Below, one piece after another: positions 44,136-57,239 of a stretch of DNA of 64,000 bases. The DNA is from Sphagnum magellanicum (taxonomy: Eukaryota > Streptophyta > Sphagnopsida > Sphagnales > Sphagnaceae). Below the pieces are notes generated by a model. The model saw only the letters and a list, made by a program, of their open reading frames with translations, had not been told where the DNA came from and did no database searches. Every line of letters starts with the position of its first letter. The stretch's first letter is position 1. The stretch spans positions 14,694,001 through 14,758,000 of the forward strand of contig CM038915.1 of NCBI GenBank assembly GCA_021904315.1, given 5' to 3'. A program made the position numbers and the translations under genes.

Positions 44136-47100
44136 GTAGATACAGCATACACTAAATAAGAGGTCCAAATGCAGAGATAGAGACCTGATAACACTGATGT
44201 TTTTCCTACCATGTCAAGGTGCAATTCATTTCAGCTTGTGCATATCTGTAACTGTCAGTGATTCTAGACTGTTGCAGAGTGCAAGACCTGGATCACACTA
44301 ACAGAGATGGGACATATATGTGCATTGCAAATCTTAAAGATGCTTTGTTTGTGGATCCTTTTTTTCCCTGTAACAATTGTGCTTTACATGTCACATATGG
44401 AGAATTATGTGTACAGTGGTATGTTATGCATTTGCTCATAACAACCGTCAGTGAGCAATGAATGATTAGGAAGCTGGTTAAAATGGGTTCTTCTCAACTG
44501 AGGTTTTTCCTTTCAGTGTGTTAGGGTTTATTTTTTTGTTTCCTGTCTGAGGAAGTACCTAAATATATAACATGCTAGGAAGAGCAGTTCACAGGAATTG
44601 ATTTTGAAGTTCAGTTCTAATTGCCTTGGGTGGATGTGAAAGGTCACATGAACTATCAAGGCATTGTGATGATAGAACTCTTTGTTCTCTCTGGCAACCA
44701 TTGTGAACTACCATTTGTGTTTGTGCAAGCTGGGTGTGGTGACTTTGTGCAGATGCATAGATAGGTTCTATGGACAAGTTTTTTTCTGTTGAAGTTTAAC
44801 CCTTGAGAAAAAAGATTTTGACTGTAATGGATGAATTTCATTTGTAACAAATGAAGATAAATGTTGTTGCATGAACTTCATCCATGGGCAACAAATAAGG
44901 TAATTAAAATTTTGAAGTAATGTTTAATGTCTGTTGTAAATGAATTTATGACTTATGATTAGCTTGATGGATGATACCTTATAAACCCAGAGATCCGACA
45001 CCTAGGTATTGGAATGACATAGACCCATGTTGGAATAGGCCCATCGTAAGCCATTCTATTTCAAGAATTGTGGGCACAAATTTTACCCATAATTATTCTC
45101 TACCTATTAACAAAACTATACACATTATATTTTCAAAAGTACTTACAACGATTCACAATCTGGAGTTTTACCTATTCTAAATCCTCTATAAATTGTATAC
45201 ATTTTTAAAAAATTATTACAATTACCATTTTCTTATTTCTCAAATTCTCTATTATCTTCAATAATCTAAATTTATGATCAAAATTCATAATTCAATTAGA
45301 AAAACACAATAGTTCAAAGTAGTCTCATTGTTTCCTCATCAATATTCTATTGTTTCCTTTACTCATAATTAAATATATCAAACATTTGTAGTATGAAATG
45401 TAATAACCCAAAAATGAAAATTAGAAAAATTGTGGTTCAAAACCCAACAAAATTCTAAACTACTCACTATTTAAATATTCTATTTGTTAACAACTTTCTA
45501 AATTTCTCTACGTGTAAAAAAAATCTTTCAAAAATCATCAACTTCCAAAACTACATCCTAAGTCCTTTCCTTCCGAAAGTAATTTGAATCCTCAAACTAG
45601 CATTGAAATGTTTTCATGCTATCCAACTCACTAACCATCTACATTTTGTCTTAATTTCTACCATTCTCTTGGTCATATTCTGCCTTGTTTAATCTCTACC
45701 ATTCACTAGGTAACAAAGAATATCTCCACCTACCTTCAACTATTATGTTATGAATTGAAATAAACTTGGTGACAAGATTTTAATTTAAATCCACATTGCA
45801 TAGTGCATACTGGTGTCTTGTGGGTATTGATTTTGAAGAGAACATAATATGGTCCTTGGTATCATATATTTTATAAATTTGATTGCCTTTTTGGGTGAGA
45901 TTTTGAATTTTTTTTTAAAAATCTAAAACCTTTAGGTATAATTCAATTTTTTTTTCTCAACTCATGGCCATTTAAGGTATGGGTTTACGGTTGTTGAAAT
46001 GTATCCAATTTCCAATATGGTTAGGGTTTTAAGTCATGATTTCAAAAGTTCTCATTTGATTCAAACTGATGTGGATTTTGTCATCTAGTTTTCCTATGCA
46101 TCACAAATTGTCACAAAACTTACAAAAAGACAAGAAAAAAATATTAAAATGCATATGACATATGCCCATAATGCAAGGTATGATTGTAGCCAAAAAAAGA
46201 TATAGAAGCTTTGATTTATAGTTCAAAGTCTTAGCATCCCATGATCATACCTAAAGATGATTTGTTATTCAAAGTTGTAGTTGAATCCACCTTCAATTTT
46301 GCAAACTATTTCTTAAAAAATGGTTATTGGGCGCAATGGATAATGGACTATGAACAAACAACTACCCACATAAACAACCACAAACAACCAACACAAAAAA
46401 TTAAAAAAACATATTCACAAGAATAATATAAAATCTAGACTAACAAAACACAAACTCAAGACTCACAAAAATTTAAAAAGGTAAGTTCTTGTAATAAATA
46501 AAATAAACAAATTTGACAGGTCAAACATAATAGACATTAGATAGAATAAACATACCTACAAAATTGGATAGAATGGATAGAAATCAACACAATGAACAAA
46601 GTAGATAGAAATGAATAGAAATTGGACAAAATGGGTAGAATTGACAATTAACCTATAATAGATTTTATTTTTTTAAATCAAACTTATGGGCAATGGCAAA
46701 ATAAAAAATAAAAATAAAAACATTCAAAAAACGAAACTTGCATGCATATGATAAAATAGCATAGTGCATGCTTACCTTGACCAATGTTCCCCACAAGCAA
46801 CACATGCATAATTGTCATTGAATGACCTACACATCATAAATTTAGAAGCAACAAAACCAACAAATAACTTGAAAATGACATCATATGGACAACATAATGG
46901 CCAAAACAAAAACCCAACAAAATTGACCATGCATTGTCCAACCATCTAAAGACCATCAAGGTTCTTCAAAATAATGCCCACTTCATCATTGGATTATTGC
47001 ACCCAAGGAAATAAATTGTAATGTAAATAGCTTGTTGGGATTGAATGTTGAATTTGCACTGCCAACAAGTCATATGCACTTTTATCCTAATTACAGACAT

Positions 47101-48530
47101 AAAGCCACCATAAAAAAAGATTTTTTAAATATGAAATAAGAAAACAAAACCAAAAATAGAACATTGAGTAAAACTTCATGTAGGGAATTAGAACTCTAAA
47201 CAAGGGTTTTGTTCAAAAATGTCTCACTCTTTGATGAGTTTATTGTTTTCTACAATTAAAGTAAGAAAGTTAATCATATCCATAAGATAGTAAGCCCCAG
47301 CATAGCCAGCACAAACATTTTTAGCCAATTTTTTATTACCAAAATGAGAAGATTCAAATTTTCAATTCCTAATCATGACCATCAAAAGAACTTTGTGATG
47401 ACACCAACAATACTAAAGATTCATTATATTTCAATTTGTGATTCGAATTGTTGGACATCATCCGGAACCTACTAATTTGTACAAAATGTTGAATCACAAT
47501 TTTGTAGAAGTCAAATTATGCCTATCAATGATGAATCTTCTCATGATACCACTACAAATGCTTACTCATGTGGACAATGACTATTGGCATAGCTTGCATG
47601 CAATGAATTGTAACCATGCCCTTGCTTTATGCCCATACCTCAATCACACTCCATATGAATTTCCAGGTTTCAAGCTATGAGGCACTAACAAACATCTTTG
47701 TGCATCTCTTGTCCATTGAGGGTGCTAGAGTTTTGACAAATCACCATGGTTCAATTTAGGAAATAACCATGCAACATAAACTTGTCTTCTATCAGCAAGT
47801 TGAAATTTACCCTTTGGCATGGATCACAAGGTCTAAAACTTTAACAAACCTTGAAATAAAAATGATTTGGTAGCATCTGAACCTGAAAGTAGGGGCCCCC
47901 TTGCACCAATAGGTAACTACCTTGATATTTGTACATGAGCCAATGCTTGCAGGTTTGCTTGGTCTAGGCTCTAGAGCTTCACAAATTACATGGAGATTTT
48001 CAAAAGAAGTTGTGTTGCTTATGTTGGCAGGTGCACTTGTTGCCAAGAGTGCCATAATTCACACATACGCTTCCAACCCCTTGCACATCCCAACATAGAT
48101 TACAAATAAAATCAACAACTACTAGCATTATCATAAATGCCACAACTTTGAAACCAACCAAGAACCAAGAACCTTGAATGCACACATTGGCCTACCAACC
48201 TTCAAGCACAAATGCCAAATGCCTAAGAGGTACATGTTGAGTACAAGCATACCTTCAAATGAAAACACACATATAAAACCTTAAAAACTTTACAACCTAA
48301 TAAACAACAAGGCAACATGTTCATTTTACAATTTAAGATCCCTTGAAAAGGTATGTAGAAACAATGACCCACATAACTCACAAAACATATGTCATGTGCA
48401 CATTTATGAATGTAAATGTTTAAAAAGGCACAATATCACAAGATCCAAAAATCTAGTACTTACCATGGATGATATACAAAAATAGCATTTTAAATAGTCC
48501 CAAATGTCACTCAAATGTTGAACTTGACAT
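44136..48530. other. Gene-poor AT-rich intergenic DNA
   Basis: AT-rich sequence with many short simple motifs, for example repeated GAATGGATAGAAAT-like words near 46550-46640. No gene, RNA or element was recognised. Minus-strand open stretches at 47807-48185 could be downstream decay of the pseudogene that follows. Confidence 0.45.
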
Positions 48531-48532
48531 TT

Positions 48533-50332
48533 TCATGACACTTCTACAATCATGGGATTGGTGTCACTATGACAAATAGGTATCACTTTCACTTTGTGAG
48601 GTATATGCATCATTGCATGATTAACCTTCAAGTTCATTTTATAACATTGTTTGATGACCGGAACCACGCTTCCTTCATTGATGGTCAAATGTATGTTGGT
48701 GGGAGATTGTGTGATCATAGATCTATCTAGTTGCCATGTTTCATTGAAGCTTATTTCATAATATTTTTGTGTGAAAGTAAGATTCCCTTCAAACTTCAAT
48801 GACCTCTTTAAGTGTTCTTTGGAAACAATGTGTTGTTCCACACTAAAAATGTGTGGGCTTTCATCATTCATGTTCAAATTCACCCAATTACTCACAATAA
48901 TTAGCCAAGATGTTTTTTTTGTTTTGATTTTTGAGGAATCACACAATGCAATGTCTTGCAAAACTTCTTGAGGATATTGAAAATTATACCTCAATTCACT
49001 TTGAATAGATTGGTCATCCACAAAAAAACAATCTAATTGGGAAAAACACATTTATTGAATATTTCCATGCGCAAGATTATCACCTCTTGTCCATGCATAA
49101 TCATATTTTCCTCGAGCATGAAGAGGAAGATTATGAAGAAGAGGAGTAACATCTAATTCAAGTTCTCTTCCAACTTGATGTGTTGAATAATGTATTGTTG
49201 TGATTGTATCTACAATTGTCTTCTTCAAATTTTCCACATTTTGAACATGTGTTTTAGTCGCCATTGTAGCATCCTCCTCCTCATCAATGCAATCCAAAGA
49301 GATTGTGATATTCTCTTCGTAAAAGCCTAACCCATTTTTAGTAGCCCCAATTTGCATCTTTCCAAAATTGCATTGTGTTGCTACTTCAACATCTATCATT
49401 TTACATTCTCCTTTCCATTGAAATTTAAATACCAATGTAAGACAAATGCTTGGAGGGCTTGCACGGCCCCTTAATGGAACAACAAGTTACCTTGCTTTTG
49501 GGAAAACATTCACTGTGAGAGTCCTTTCTTCTACATCTTCTCAACCAATAGAAAGGGAAGGATCCAAAGGGTTGGGAGGGCCTCTAGATGGATCCTCAAA
49601 TCCTTCATCATCTTCATTTCTCCTTGTTTCTTGTCTTGACCCACTAGATTTTGCCCCTGAAATTTTTTCACCTTTTGTAAACCCACTGGATTCTGCCCTT
49701 GAAACTTCTTTTGTTTTCATGGCATTTTCTCTTCCTAATCTAGTATGTTTCACCAATTCAAAAACTAGTGGAAAGCATGCACGAACATTCTCTTCCTTGT
49801 TATCTTCCACATACACATGACCAAGGTTTACTTCCAATTCAACCCCATTTGTTTTTGTCAAATTTGGGTGTGTCATTAACTCTTGCTTAGGGCTAGGAAT
49901 AGTTATGATCCTTGGGACAAAATGTTCCAAACACCACAATTTTGTCCACATGCCTTCATCCTCTTGTATCACATTCACACCAAACTCTTTAGTGACCACC
50001 ACCTTCGCCCAATCGAGACCCATTCCTACAACCTTGGCCATATCTCCCACATGAATGAAAAGGAACTCCCTCAAATCCCCTTCCATGGCCTTTCCCCCAA
50101 CACACACACTTGAGGTTTTTCCCAAAACCTCTTTTGGGGCTAAATATTGAAAGTCCTTTGGAGACTTGATGTGAACATCAATGGTTCTTATCATCACATC
50201 CAACTTTTCTTGTTGGTTAGGCACACCCTCGATCTCATTGGTTTTGGTGTTTGTTTTAATTTTATGTTTTTCTTTTTTACATCTAATCCAAATTTTTAAA
50301 ATGTAAAATGTGCACCTTGGCCATTTGCACAA
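48533..50332 (-). pseudogene. Single-frame pseudogene of unknown protein family
   Basis: Open stretches 50332-49541, 49435-49052 and 49051-48533 are all in the same reading frame. The 105-nt gap between the first two stays in that frame too, broken only by one more stop. About 600 codons therefore read through with three stops (near 49541, 49486 and 49052) and no frameshift. The text has protein character: ELEVNLGHVYVEDNKEENV, then a Lys/Ser/Arg-rich segment, a GLGFYEENITISLDCIDEEE segment, and FNETWQLDRSMITQSPTNIH. I do not recognise the family and saw no catalytic motif. A GT donor-like site sits next to the second stop, so one break could be an intron. It may be a recently dead gene or a transposon-encoded protein. 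Confidence 0.5.
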
Positions 50333-50334
50333 GA

Positions 50335-51840
50335 TACTAAATGAAGTTATTATTTAATGCACAACTTTGGCAAATTTTAACACATTACTAAGAAGGAAAA
50401 TTCTTCTTTGCTAATTTTTTTAATGACCAACTAAATTCCTTTAGAGTCCAAAACCCCAATATATAGTTATACATCATGTTATGATAAACATTGTTGGGTA
50501 TGAAAAAACATACGTCACAATGTAGTTAATGTCTATGATGATGTAACAATTGTATATTCTTTTCATTATCCCAATGGGACCTCCTATTTAGTTCTTCCAA
50601 GTATGGAATTTCTTGGATTGGAAAGGAGTTTTTCAAACTTTTTGAACCTTCAACATGATTGCATTTGACTAAGTTTAGATTACTCACTCAATCTTTCACA
50701 CTTACATTCCACCTACCAAAACTAAATTTTTTTTAAGATCATTCAATTGAACAACATTCAATAGGCCAATAGATGTAGATTAATCGTCTAATCCTTGAGA
50801 ATCCTTCAAATTGAACTTGGTGTTAAACTATTGTAAATGTAATTCATCAGCATCCAAGGATTCTTGGATGAATTGCAACAATCACTTGTATGAATCACAT
50901 TGTTGGTCAAAAGGTTCACACACTTGAATCCAATCAACATCTTCAATCTTGCACACATTATTCCGTGTCAACTTATAAGTTAAAAAAATGCCAAACACCT
51001 AACAAGCCAAAAAGGAACATGTGAAAACCACATCTTATGCCCACCAAACCAAAGGTTTGTTGTGATCTATTGATTACATAAGTTTATCTTCTTGAAATGA
51101 TTATAGCCTGTAAGCCATACCAACATAATCACGTGCGGTAGTCTCAATTTTTAAGAATTGCATTAAGGATATTCGGGTGTGGTAAGGCTATTAGGGGTTT
51201 TTAGCAACTTCATGTTAGAACAAGGAATGATGATTGCACATGGTTACATGAAGGGTTTTTTTTTTTCAAAATTTGGTAATAGATTAATGAAATGTAAGGT
51301 TAATTCTTTTTTTCAATAAAAGTTGGTAATCATAGTTTTAGAACTTTAGCTGCGTGATTAGGGGTGAAAAATCTCTAGAGGGTTGGTGTTAGAAATAGAC
51401 GCCAAAATTCGTAATGTTTGACAAAACATTGATCTTATTATGGTATTTAGTGAGTAGTCGTGTAAATGAAGATGTTTGAGATTCATGAAGCAATTGAGGG
51501 GGTGTCAATAAAAGGTCCAATGGAAATAGAATAATCTTCAAACATTATAAATGTGAGATTAATTCAAGACATCATAACGATAAATAATGTGATAAGGTGG
51601 TAATGGCAACATGGATTGCATGATGAATGAAACTTTTATTTAGGTTATGGATAAGTTCCATAAGGAGCTATAATTACATTCTGAGTTTTGAATTATGTCA
51701 TAGTGATAGTTCATAACTATAGAAAATTTCATCTCCGAATTGGAACCAAATAAAATTGGACCTCATAACTTTGGGCACACCTATAAATAGTTGCAACAAA
51801 ATCATACAAAATAAAATGACACCAAAAGAACTCATTTTAA
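50335..51840. other. Intergenic, nothing recognised
   Basis: AT-rich DNA with no gene or clear repeat structure. Confidence 0.5.
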
Positions 51841-52650
51841 AATTAAACATAAAATTGAATTTCACATGTTTAGGGTTCCACAAAGTTGCATTACAAAACA
51901 ACCACCTCAAAAATTAAAACCATGGAAAATTAAATTTCATAATTTTAGGGTTCCATAAAATTACATTAGAATAAAATGAAACACCTTGAAATACACTAAA
52001 AAAAACCTCAAAATTTGGAACTCACCGCTTTAAAATTACATCAAATTACACTAGAAAAAAATGGAATACTTTAAAAATACACCCAAAAAAAAAATCACAT
52101 CAAAAATTGGAACTCACAATTTTAAGGTTTCATAGAAGTACAACCCCCAAATTATTTTTTTTGAAACTTGCAACTTTAGAATGTCATGTAATTACACTAA
52201 AAAACAAATTACACACACCACCACTAAAAAAAATGAAACACTTACAAATACACCAAAAAAGAATTATCTTATGAATTGAAGTTCACACAACTATAGAGTT
52301 TCACAAAGTTACAATAGAAAAGACACCAAAAAATACACTACTTCATACACTAGAAAAGAAATTACACCAAAAAATACACTACTTCATACAAAATTACACC
52401 AAAAATTAATTAAGCACATACACTATTAAAAAAAATCAAAATTCATAAATTTCATAGAGTTACACCAAAAAGATGAAACACATACATCAAAAAATAGAGA
52501 AAGCCAGAAATTGGAGCTTGCAACTTTCACAAAGTTACACTAGAAAATGAAGCACACACACAATAAAAGAGAAAAATTAGATTTCACAACTTTCACAAAA
52601 TTACAATAGAAATGAAACACATACATGGAAAAAGAGGAAAAAACTAACAC
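51840..52650. repeat. Degenerate A-rich tandem repeat array
   Basis: Blocks such as TTTCACAAAGTTACA, TAGAAAAAAATG, GAAACACATACA and ACACCAAAAAATACACTA recur in similar order with a loose period of roughly 90-110 bp. Units are diverged and very A-rich on the plus strand. Confidence 0.6.
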
Positions 52651-52759
52651 GTGCCGAAAATGTACAAACTCAAAGTGATGAAAAAACCCTAAACCCTAAG
52701 AGTACCCATCTGAAACACTAAAACCAAGGAAATCCTCAAAGGTTTTTGAAACCAAGGAG

Positions 52760-53460
52760 TGAGTTCCTCAAGGGTTTCCCCTTGACCCCACGACGAGAGT
52801 CCATTGTTGCGTGTTGATCTGATCATGCTGCCCAAGAGCTTCTGTACGATGGTATGAACAACCGCGTATCCCGTTTGTCCCGCGAAGAATCCCGTGGCTG
52901 CGAGTGTTCACCTTTTGTTGTGGCTTCTCTTCTAAGGCGGCATCGCGGCAACGCTCTAGACTATATTACCCAGTCTGATCAAGAGTCGATGGGGGAAGCC
53001 CACAGGAACTTCTTGTTCGAACAAGTCTGGGTTTTGTGCGGATCAAGTGCCGGGCCGCAATCATCTTCCAGCCAACTTCCCGCAGATTTGTTTATATATT
53101 GCCGTGGTGATGGGAGCCACCAGCAGTCTGTGCAGGATTGACTTTCTCAATTGCGGCGATGCGAGTTTGTATGATGATTCCCGCGTGCACGTCAAGTTCA
53201 AGTTTCATCCTTCAGGTGTAACGGACAGAATGAATATTCCCTGAATATTCCCTTCTTCACAGCTCAACGCTACGCATAGGAGGAGAGTTCAGCCAGACAC
53301 AAGAACCGTGTTTTTTCACACAGTTGTGAAATCCACCGAGGAACAATATCGCACTACTATAAATTAGCTGGCCTGTCTCACTAACTTTCAAGCGCCGTTT
53401 CCAATAATTGCCTTGCTCTTCTTCTTCTTCTTCTCCTCTCGCGATTAGCTGCTTGTTAGA
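52760..53460 (+). other. GC-richer island with promoter-like end
   Basis: Unlike its surroundings this block is GC-rich and has protein-like text in shifting frames (for example YIAVVMGATSSLCRIDFLNC at about 53093-53152), but no continuous ORF over 95 codons. It ends with a TATA-like CTATAAATTA at 53357-53366 followed by a pyrimidine-rich leader (TTCTTCTTCTTCTTCTCC). It may be a gene relic next to a live promoter. Confidence 0.4.
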
Positions 53461-53639
53461 AATCTTCTCCTCCGTGCAGAACCTGCAGCTCCTGTTGCCA
53501 GTGCAGAGATCTCGACATCAACCATGTGAACTTCTTCCATAGATGTGAATTTTCCCATCTCTTGGGTTGCATGAAGAAATTATGGAATTTTTCACATAAT
53601 TCTTTTTCAAAGCTCTTGTAGTTTTGAGACGTGTGATTT

Positions 53640-54085
53640 ACTGCCATTTTTTGTTTCAAACTAAGAAATCCCTGACTTGGGTTTGAGCAATTCCAAATGC
53701 AAAACTGCAATTTGTTTTCAAGCTAAGAAATCATTGAGAACATTTAGGTTGTTGAGAGATTCAAATGGAAAAATGCAATTCCATTCAAACTCATGAAATC
53801 CACTTGTTTGGGTTTGAGAGATTCAAAATGGAGAACTACAATTTTGTGCAACTAAAAATCACTCATTTGGGTTGAGGAGATTCAAGTGGAAATTGTGTTT
53901 GAAAAAACCACCCACAGTTGGGTTTGAGAGATCCAAATGCAGGTTCTGTTCAAACTAAAGTCACCCATTTGCAAATCTGCAATTCTGTTCAAACCAAAAA
54001 TCACCTCTTTGGGCTTGAGAGATTCAAATGCAATTCTGTTCGCTAATAAATTCACCCTTTTTTGTTTAAGAGAGTTCCAATGCAA
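53640..54085 (+). repeat. About seven diverged ~57-nt tandem repeats
   Basis: Units contain GGGTTTGAGAGATTCAAATG, CAATTCTGTTCAAACT and AAAATCACYCATTT in order. Copies range from about 50 to 65 nt and differ by substitutions and small indels. The array begins about 275 bp downstream of the TATA-like site at 53357 and has no long ORF. Confidence 0.75.
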
Positions 54086-54099
54086 ACCATGAAAGATCA

Positions 54100-57050
54100 G
54101 CAAACAGTTATGAAATACATTTTGGGGAAATATAATTGTGCTCCCTTTTTGTCTTATTTTCTTCCTGCCTGCCTCTTCCATCCATCATGGTGTTTTGGGT
54201 CTATGAGGTTCTGGCAAAACAAGAAGAAACCTTTCAATTTTAGGTATAAGCAGTTCATAAAGGAAGTTTTCCCTCATGCCAAACCTTTAACCATTTTGTG
54301 AATAATTTCTTAATTTCAAAGGAAGAAGGTGCATGATGATTACTGTGATAGTTAGCTATGGTACATTAGCTAGGAAACTAGAACCCAATGGAGAAGTGTT
54401 CACTGTCCATCCATCCACCCTCCATCCCTCATAGGTATATGGCGTTAGTACTAGTTAGTGGAAATGGTATATTCCTTGTTACTCCCAGTCCATCCAGACA
54501 AAAACTAGTTCCTCTGGATGCATTCTGTCTTCTCTTTCAGGTTTGTGAAGTTCTTTCAAACCACCATACTAGACCATCATGGTCCTCGTATAAATGAATG
54601 ATGAGATGAGATTTTTGGCTATTCAGCTCTCGAACACCAAAAACAAATCAAGAACAGCAGATTGAAAGGGATTCTTCCATTTGAATCTTCCAAATGAAAA
54701 AATCTTTTGTTACAAATCATGACATGTAGCACGATTTCTAAATGAATTTCTAGAAATCATTTAGAAATTGAGAGTTGTCTGACCTTCTGTCATTGCAGGC
54801 TGAAGATGAAGAGGAATCCCTTTTTCAGCAATCCCTGTTGCCACCAACAAAGACAGTTAGGTGAATTGACTGTCTTTTGGTAAATTGAGTGGGCGGGCAA
54901 ATTCAGTAGTCAAGGATTGGACATGTGTAACCTGAGAATATCTTTCATAAGAATAGAGAAATCTCCATTCTCAAAATGAAGAAAAAAAAGCAAGTTTAAC
55001 ACTTCCTCAGGAAGCCACAGAAAGAACCAAACTAGGAAAGACAGAACAAACAAAAAACAAAAAACACACACACCAGTATGAAAAAAGTGCCAGTCTCACA
55101 TCTGTTCAGGGACCATCAATAGTAGTATGTATGATAGTGACTTAACTACCACAACTTCCCCACTGACTTCATCAGATCCCTACAGTGGGAAAAGGCCAGT
55201 GAAAAGAACCAACCTGCGAACTGAGTTTCTGCTGCAATCCCAGAAGCAAGGGGAAGACTCAGCCATACTACTGGCTAGCAACAGGCCACGACAACAAGGA
55301 CAAGACAAAAAACAGACAGACAGAAAGGGAAAAGAAAAACTCAAGGAAAGGACAACAGGGAAAAACTATGAACAATTTGCCTTACAAGAAGCTCCCCACT
55401 TATAAGACCTGAAACAAAATGTTGAACCTGAGAATGCACAACTCAACTTGGAAATTGCAGGCTACTAGGCATTACATATTTGCAGTCTTCTCAAATGGGT
55501 GGTTGCTGTATTGAAATTATACACCAATTGCAGCCCAGAACACTGTCAGAAAATGACATACCTGAAGAGCAAGGATGTCTGGAGTGTTGCATGATTGGCA
55601 AATAAATTATTCGTAGAGAAGTCTCAGTGGTTCTCCAGGATCATAGCAGCAACCTGAAGATTAAATCACTGTGGCATACATTTGTTGCACTTCACCACCC
55701 CAGTTATATAAAGCCTGCACAGTGCAATTTTGTCTGGCCCACCCAGGGCAAAACCTTCTGCAACTTAACTCAGCAATCAGTACAGCATGGAGCTGGACGT
55801 GAGTCAGCAATTAGTCAGAAATTTACAGCACCAGATAAAGAGGATCAGGATTTCATTTGAACATGGAATCCTGTCTGACTAAAGGAATCCTAAAAAAACA
55901 GCTTGCAACTTATCTACTAAGGAGTCAATCAGATGGAGGCTCAATTCTTCAGGAGGCTTTGGCTCATTATATCATCGCTAACTGCAGTTGCAAAACAGGA
56001 ATTGCTAATACTTGTGGTAATATTGAGTAGTGACCTTTTGGATCTACACTGATAAAAAAATTCCTGACACTTTTGGAACATGTGCATCATCTACAGGCTT
56101 GCGTCTCTGTCTCCATTGCTATGGTACTACAAATTTGGCAGGTGCAAAATACCCTTCTCATCCTGTATTCATCTTATACAGTACTTATTGCCTCAACAAG
56201 TCAATCTTCCTCATGCAACACACATTAGCTTTCAAAATTCCACAAACACAGATCAGCTTTCAACATCACAGATAAAGAAAAAAACACACACACACACATA
56301 CACACACAGACTGCATGTACATCATCAGCCAGCAGATGAATGCATCATCATCAAAACTTCATAAATCTTTGCTCAAATGCCATTCCCCTACTACACACTC
56401 AGACCCTCCATACCCTCTTCATTTGCTTCTATCACAAATCATAGCCATCTATAACTATCATCATCATCATCAGAATCCAATCACATCATTGTCACAAAAT
56501 CAGAGCTTCCTTCACATAGAAAATCTTGAGTTTCCTTCCGACAAGAACTCTCTTTCCACCAATGCCAATGCCAATGCCAATACATACATACATTGATACA
56601 TACAACTATAGAGAGAGCTTCAGGAATCGATGGGTGAGCTTCAGCAGCCATCCATCAACCCTAAAGAACACAATCCTCAACTGAATCCATTTTCTCTGAA
56701 ATCATCAAATTTAGATTCCAATTTTCTTCTTCTTCTTCTTCGTCTTCTTCACAAATTTCAACAACAAGCATTAATCTGAGAAAAACCCACTAGCAATCAG
56801 ATCGCCTCAAAAAAACCACCCAAAAAAAAAGTAAAATATATAAAACAGAACTCCGATTACACAAAAACAAATGGGGAAATTAGAGTCGAAAGACTTAACT
56901 TTTTGCAAATCATTCCGCGCAAAATCGATCACCAAAATCTCGAAAGAAGATCGAAGGAGAGGAAGAACCATGAAGCTCTCGACGAAGACGAAAATAAATT
57001 CACAAAAAAAAATGGGAGGGTATTGGGGGACTTAGTCGAGAGCTTAGTTA
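54100..57050. other. Non-coding region, possible minus-strand leader at 56600-57000
   Basis: No credible coding frame on either strand. (AC)n lies near 56285-56307. The complement of 56680-57000 looks like a plant 5' leader (TC-rich start, GA-rich GAAGAAGAAG tract, short uORF-like frames), but no ORF follows on that strand. It may be a non-coding transcript or a lost gene. Confidence 0.4.
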
Positions 57051-57055
57051 ACAAG

Positions 57056-57228
57056 ATGGGATTAGGGCAAATCTGTTATCCCTGTTAAGTATGAATGAAT
57101 CCGTGAATCCCGTTAAGTTAGAGGGCTTGGTCCAGATTTTACTTAACCAGACGGGATTAGGGCAAATCTGTTATCCCTGTTAAGTAGGAATGAATCCGTG
57201 AATCCTGTTAAGTTAGAGGGCTTGGTTC
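57056..57228 (+). repeat. 95-bp-offset direct duplication
   Basis: A segment starting GGGATTAGGGCAAATCTGTT and ending TAAGTTAGAGGGCTTGGT occurs twice (about 57058 and 57153) with one or two differences, separated by a short TTTACTTAACC spacer. Confidence 0.85.
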
Positions 57229-57239
57229 CTGTTAAGTAG

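Noticed and set aside
49446-49820. 124-codon plus-strand ORF
   Set aside because: Antisense to the longer single-frame pseudogene at 48533-50332, whose minus-strand text has better protein character.
48533-50332. Stop-codon readthrough or recoding to make one 600-residue protein
   Set aside because: Three separate stops without any recognisable recoding signal make simple decay more likely.
57070-57185. I-SceI-like words (AGGGATAACAG on the minus strand)
   Set aside because: Only 11 bases match the homing-endonuclease site and no intron or endonuclease is nearby; coincidence within a duplicated segment.
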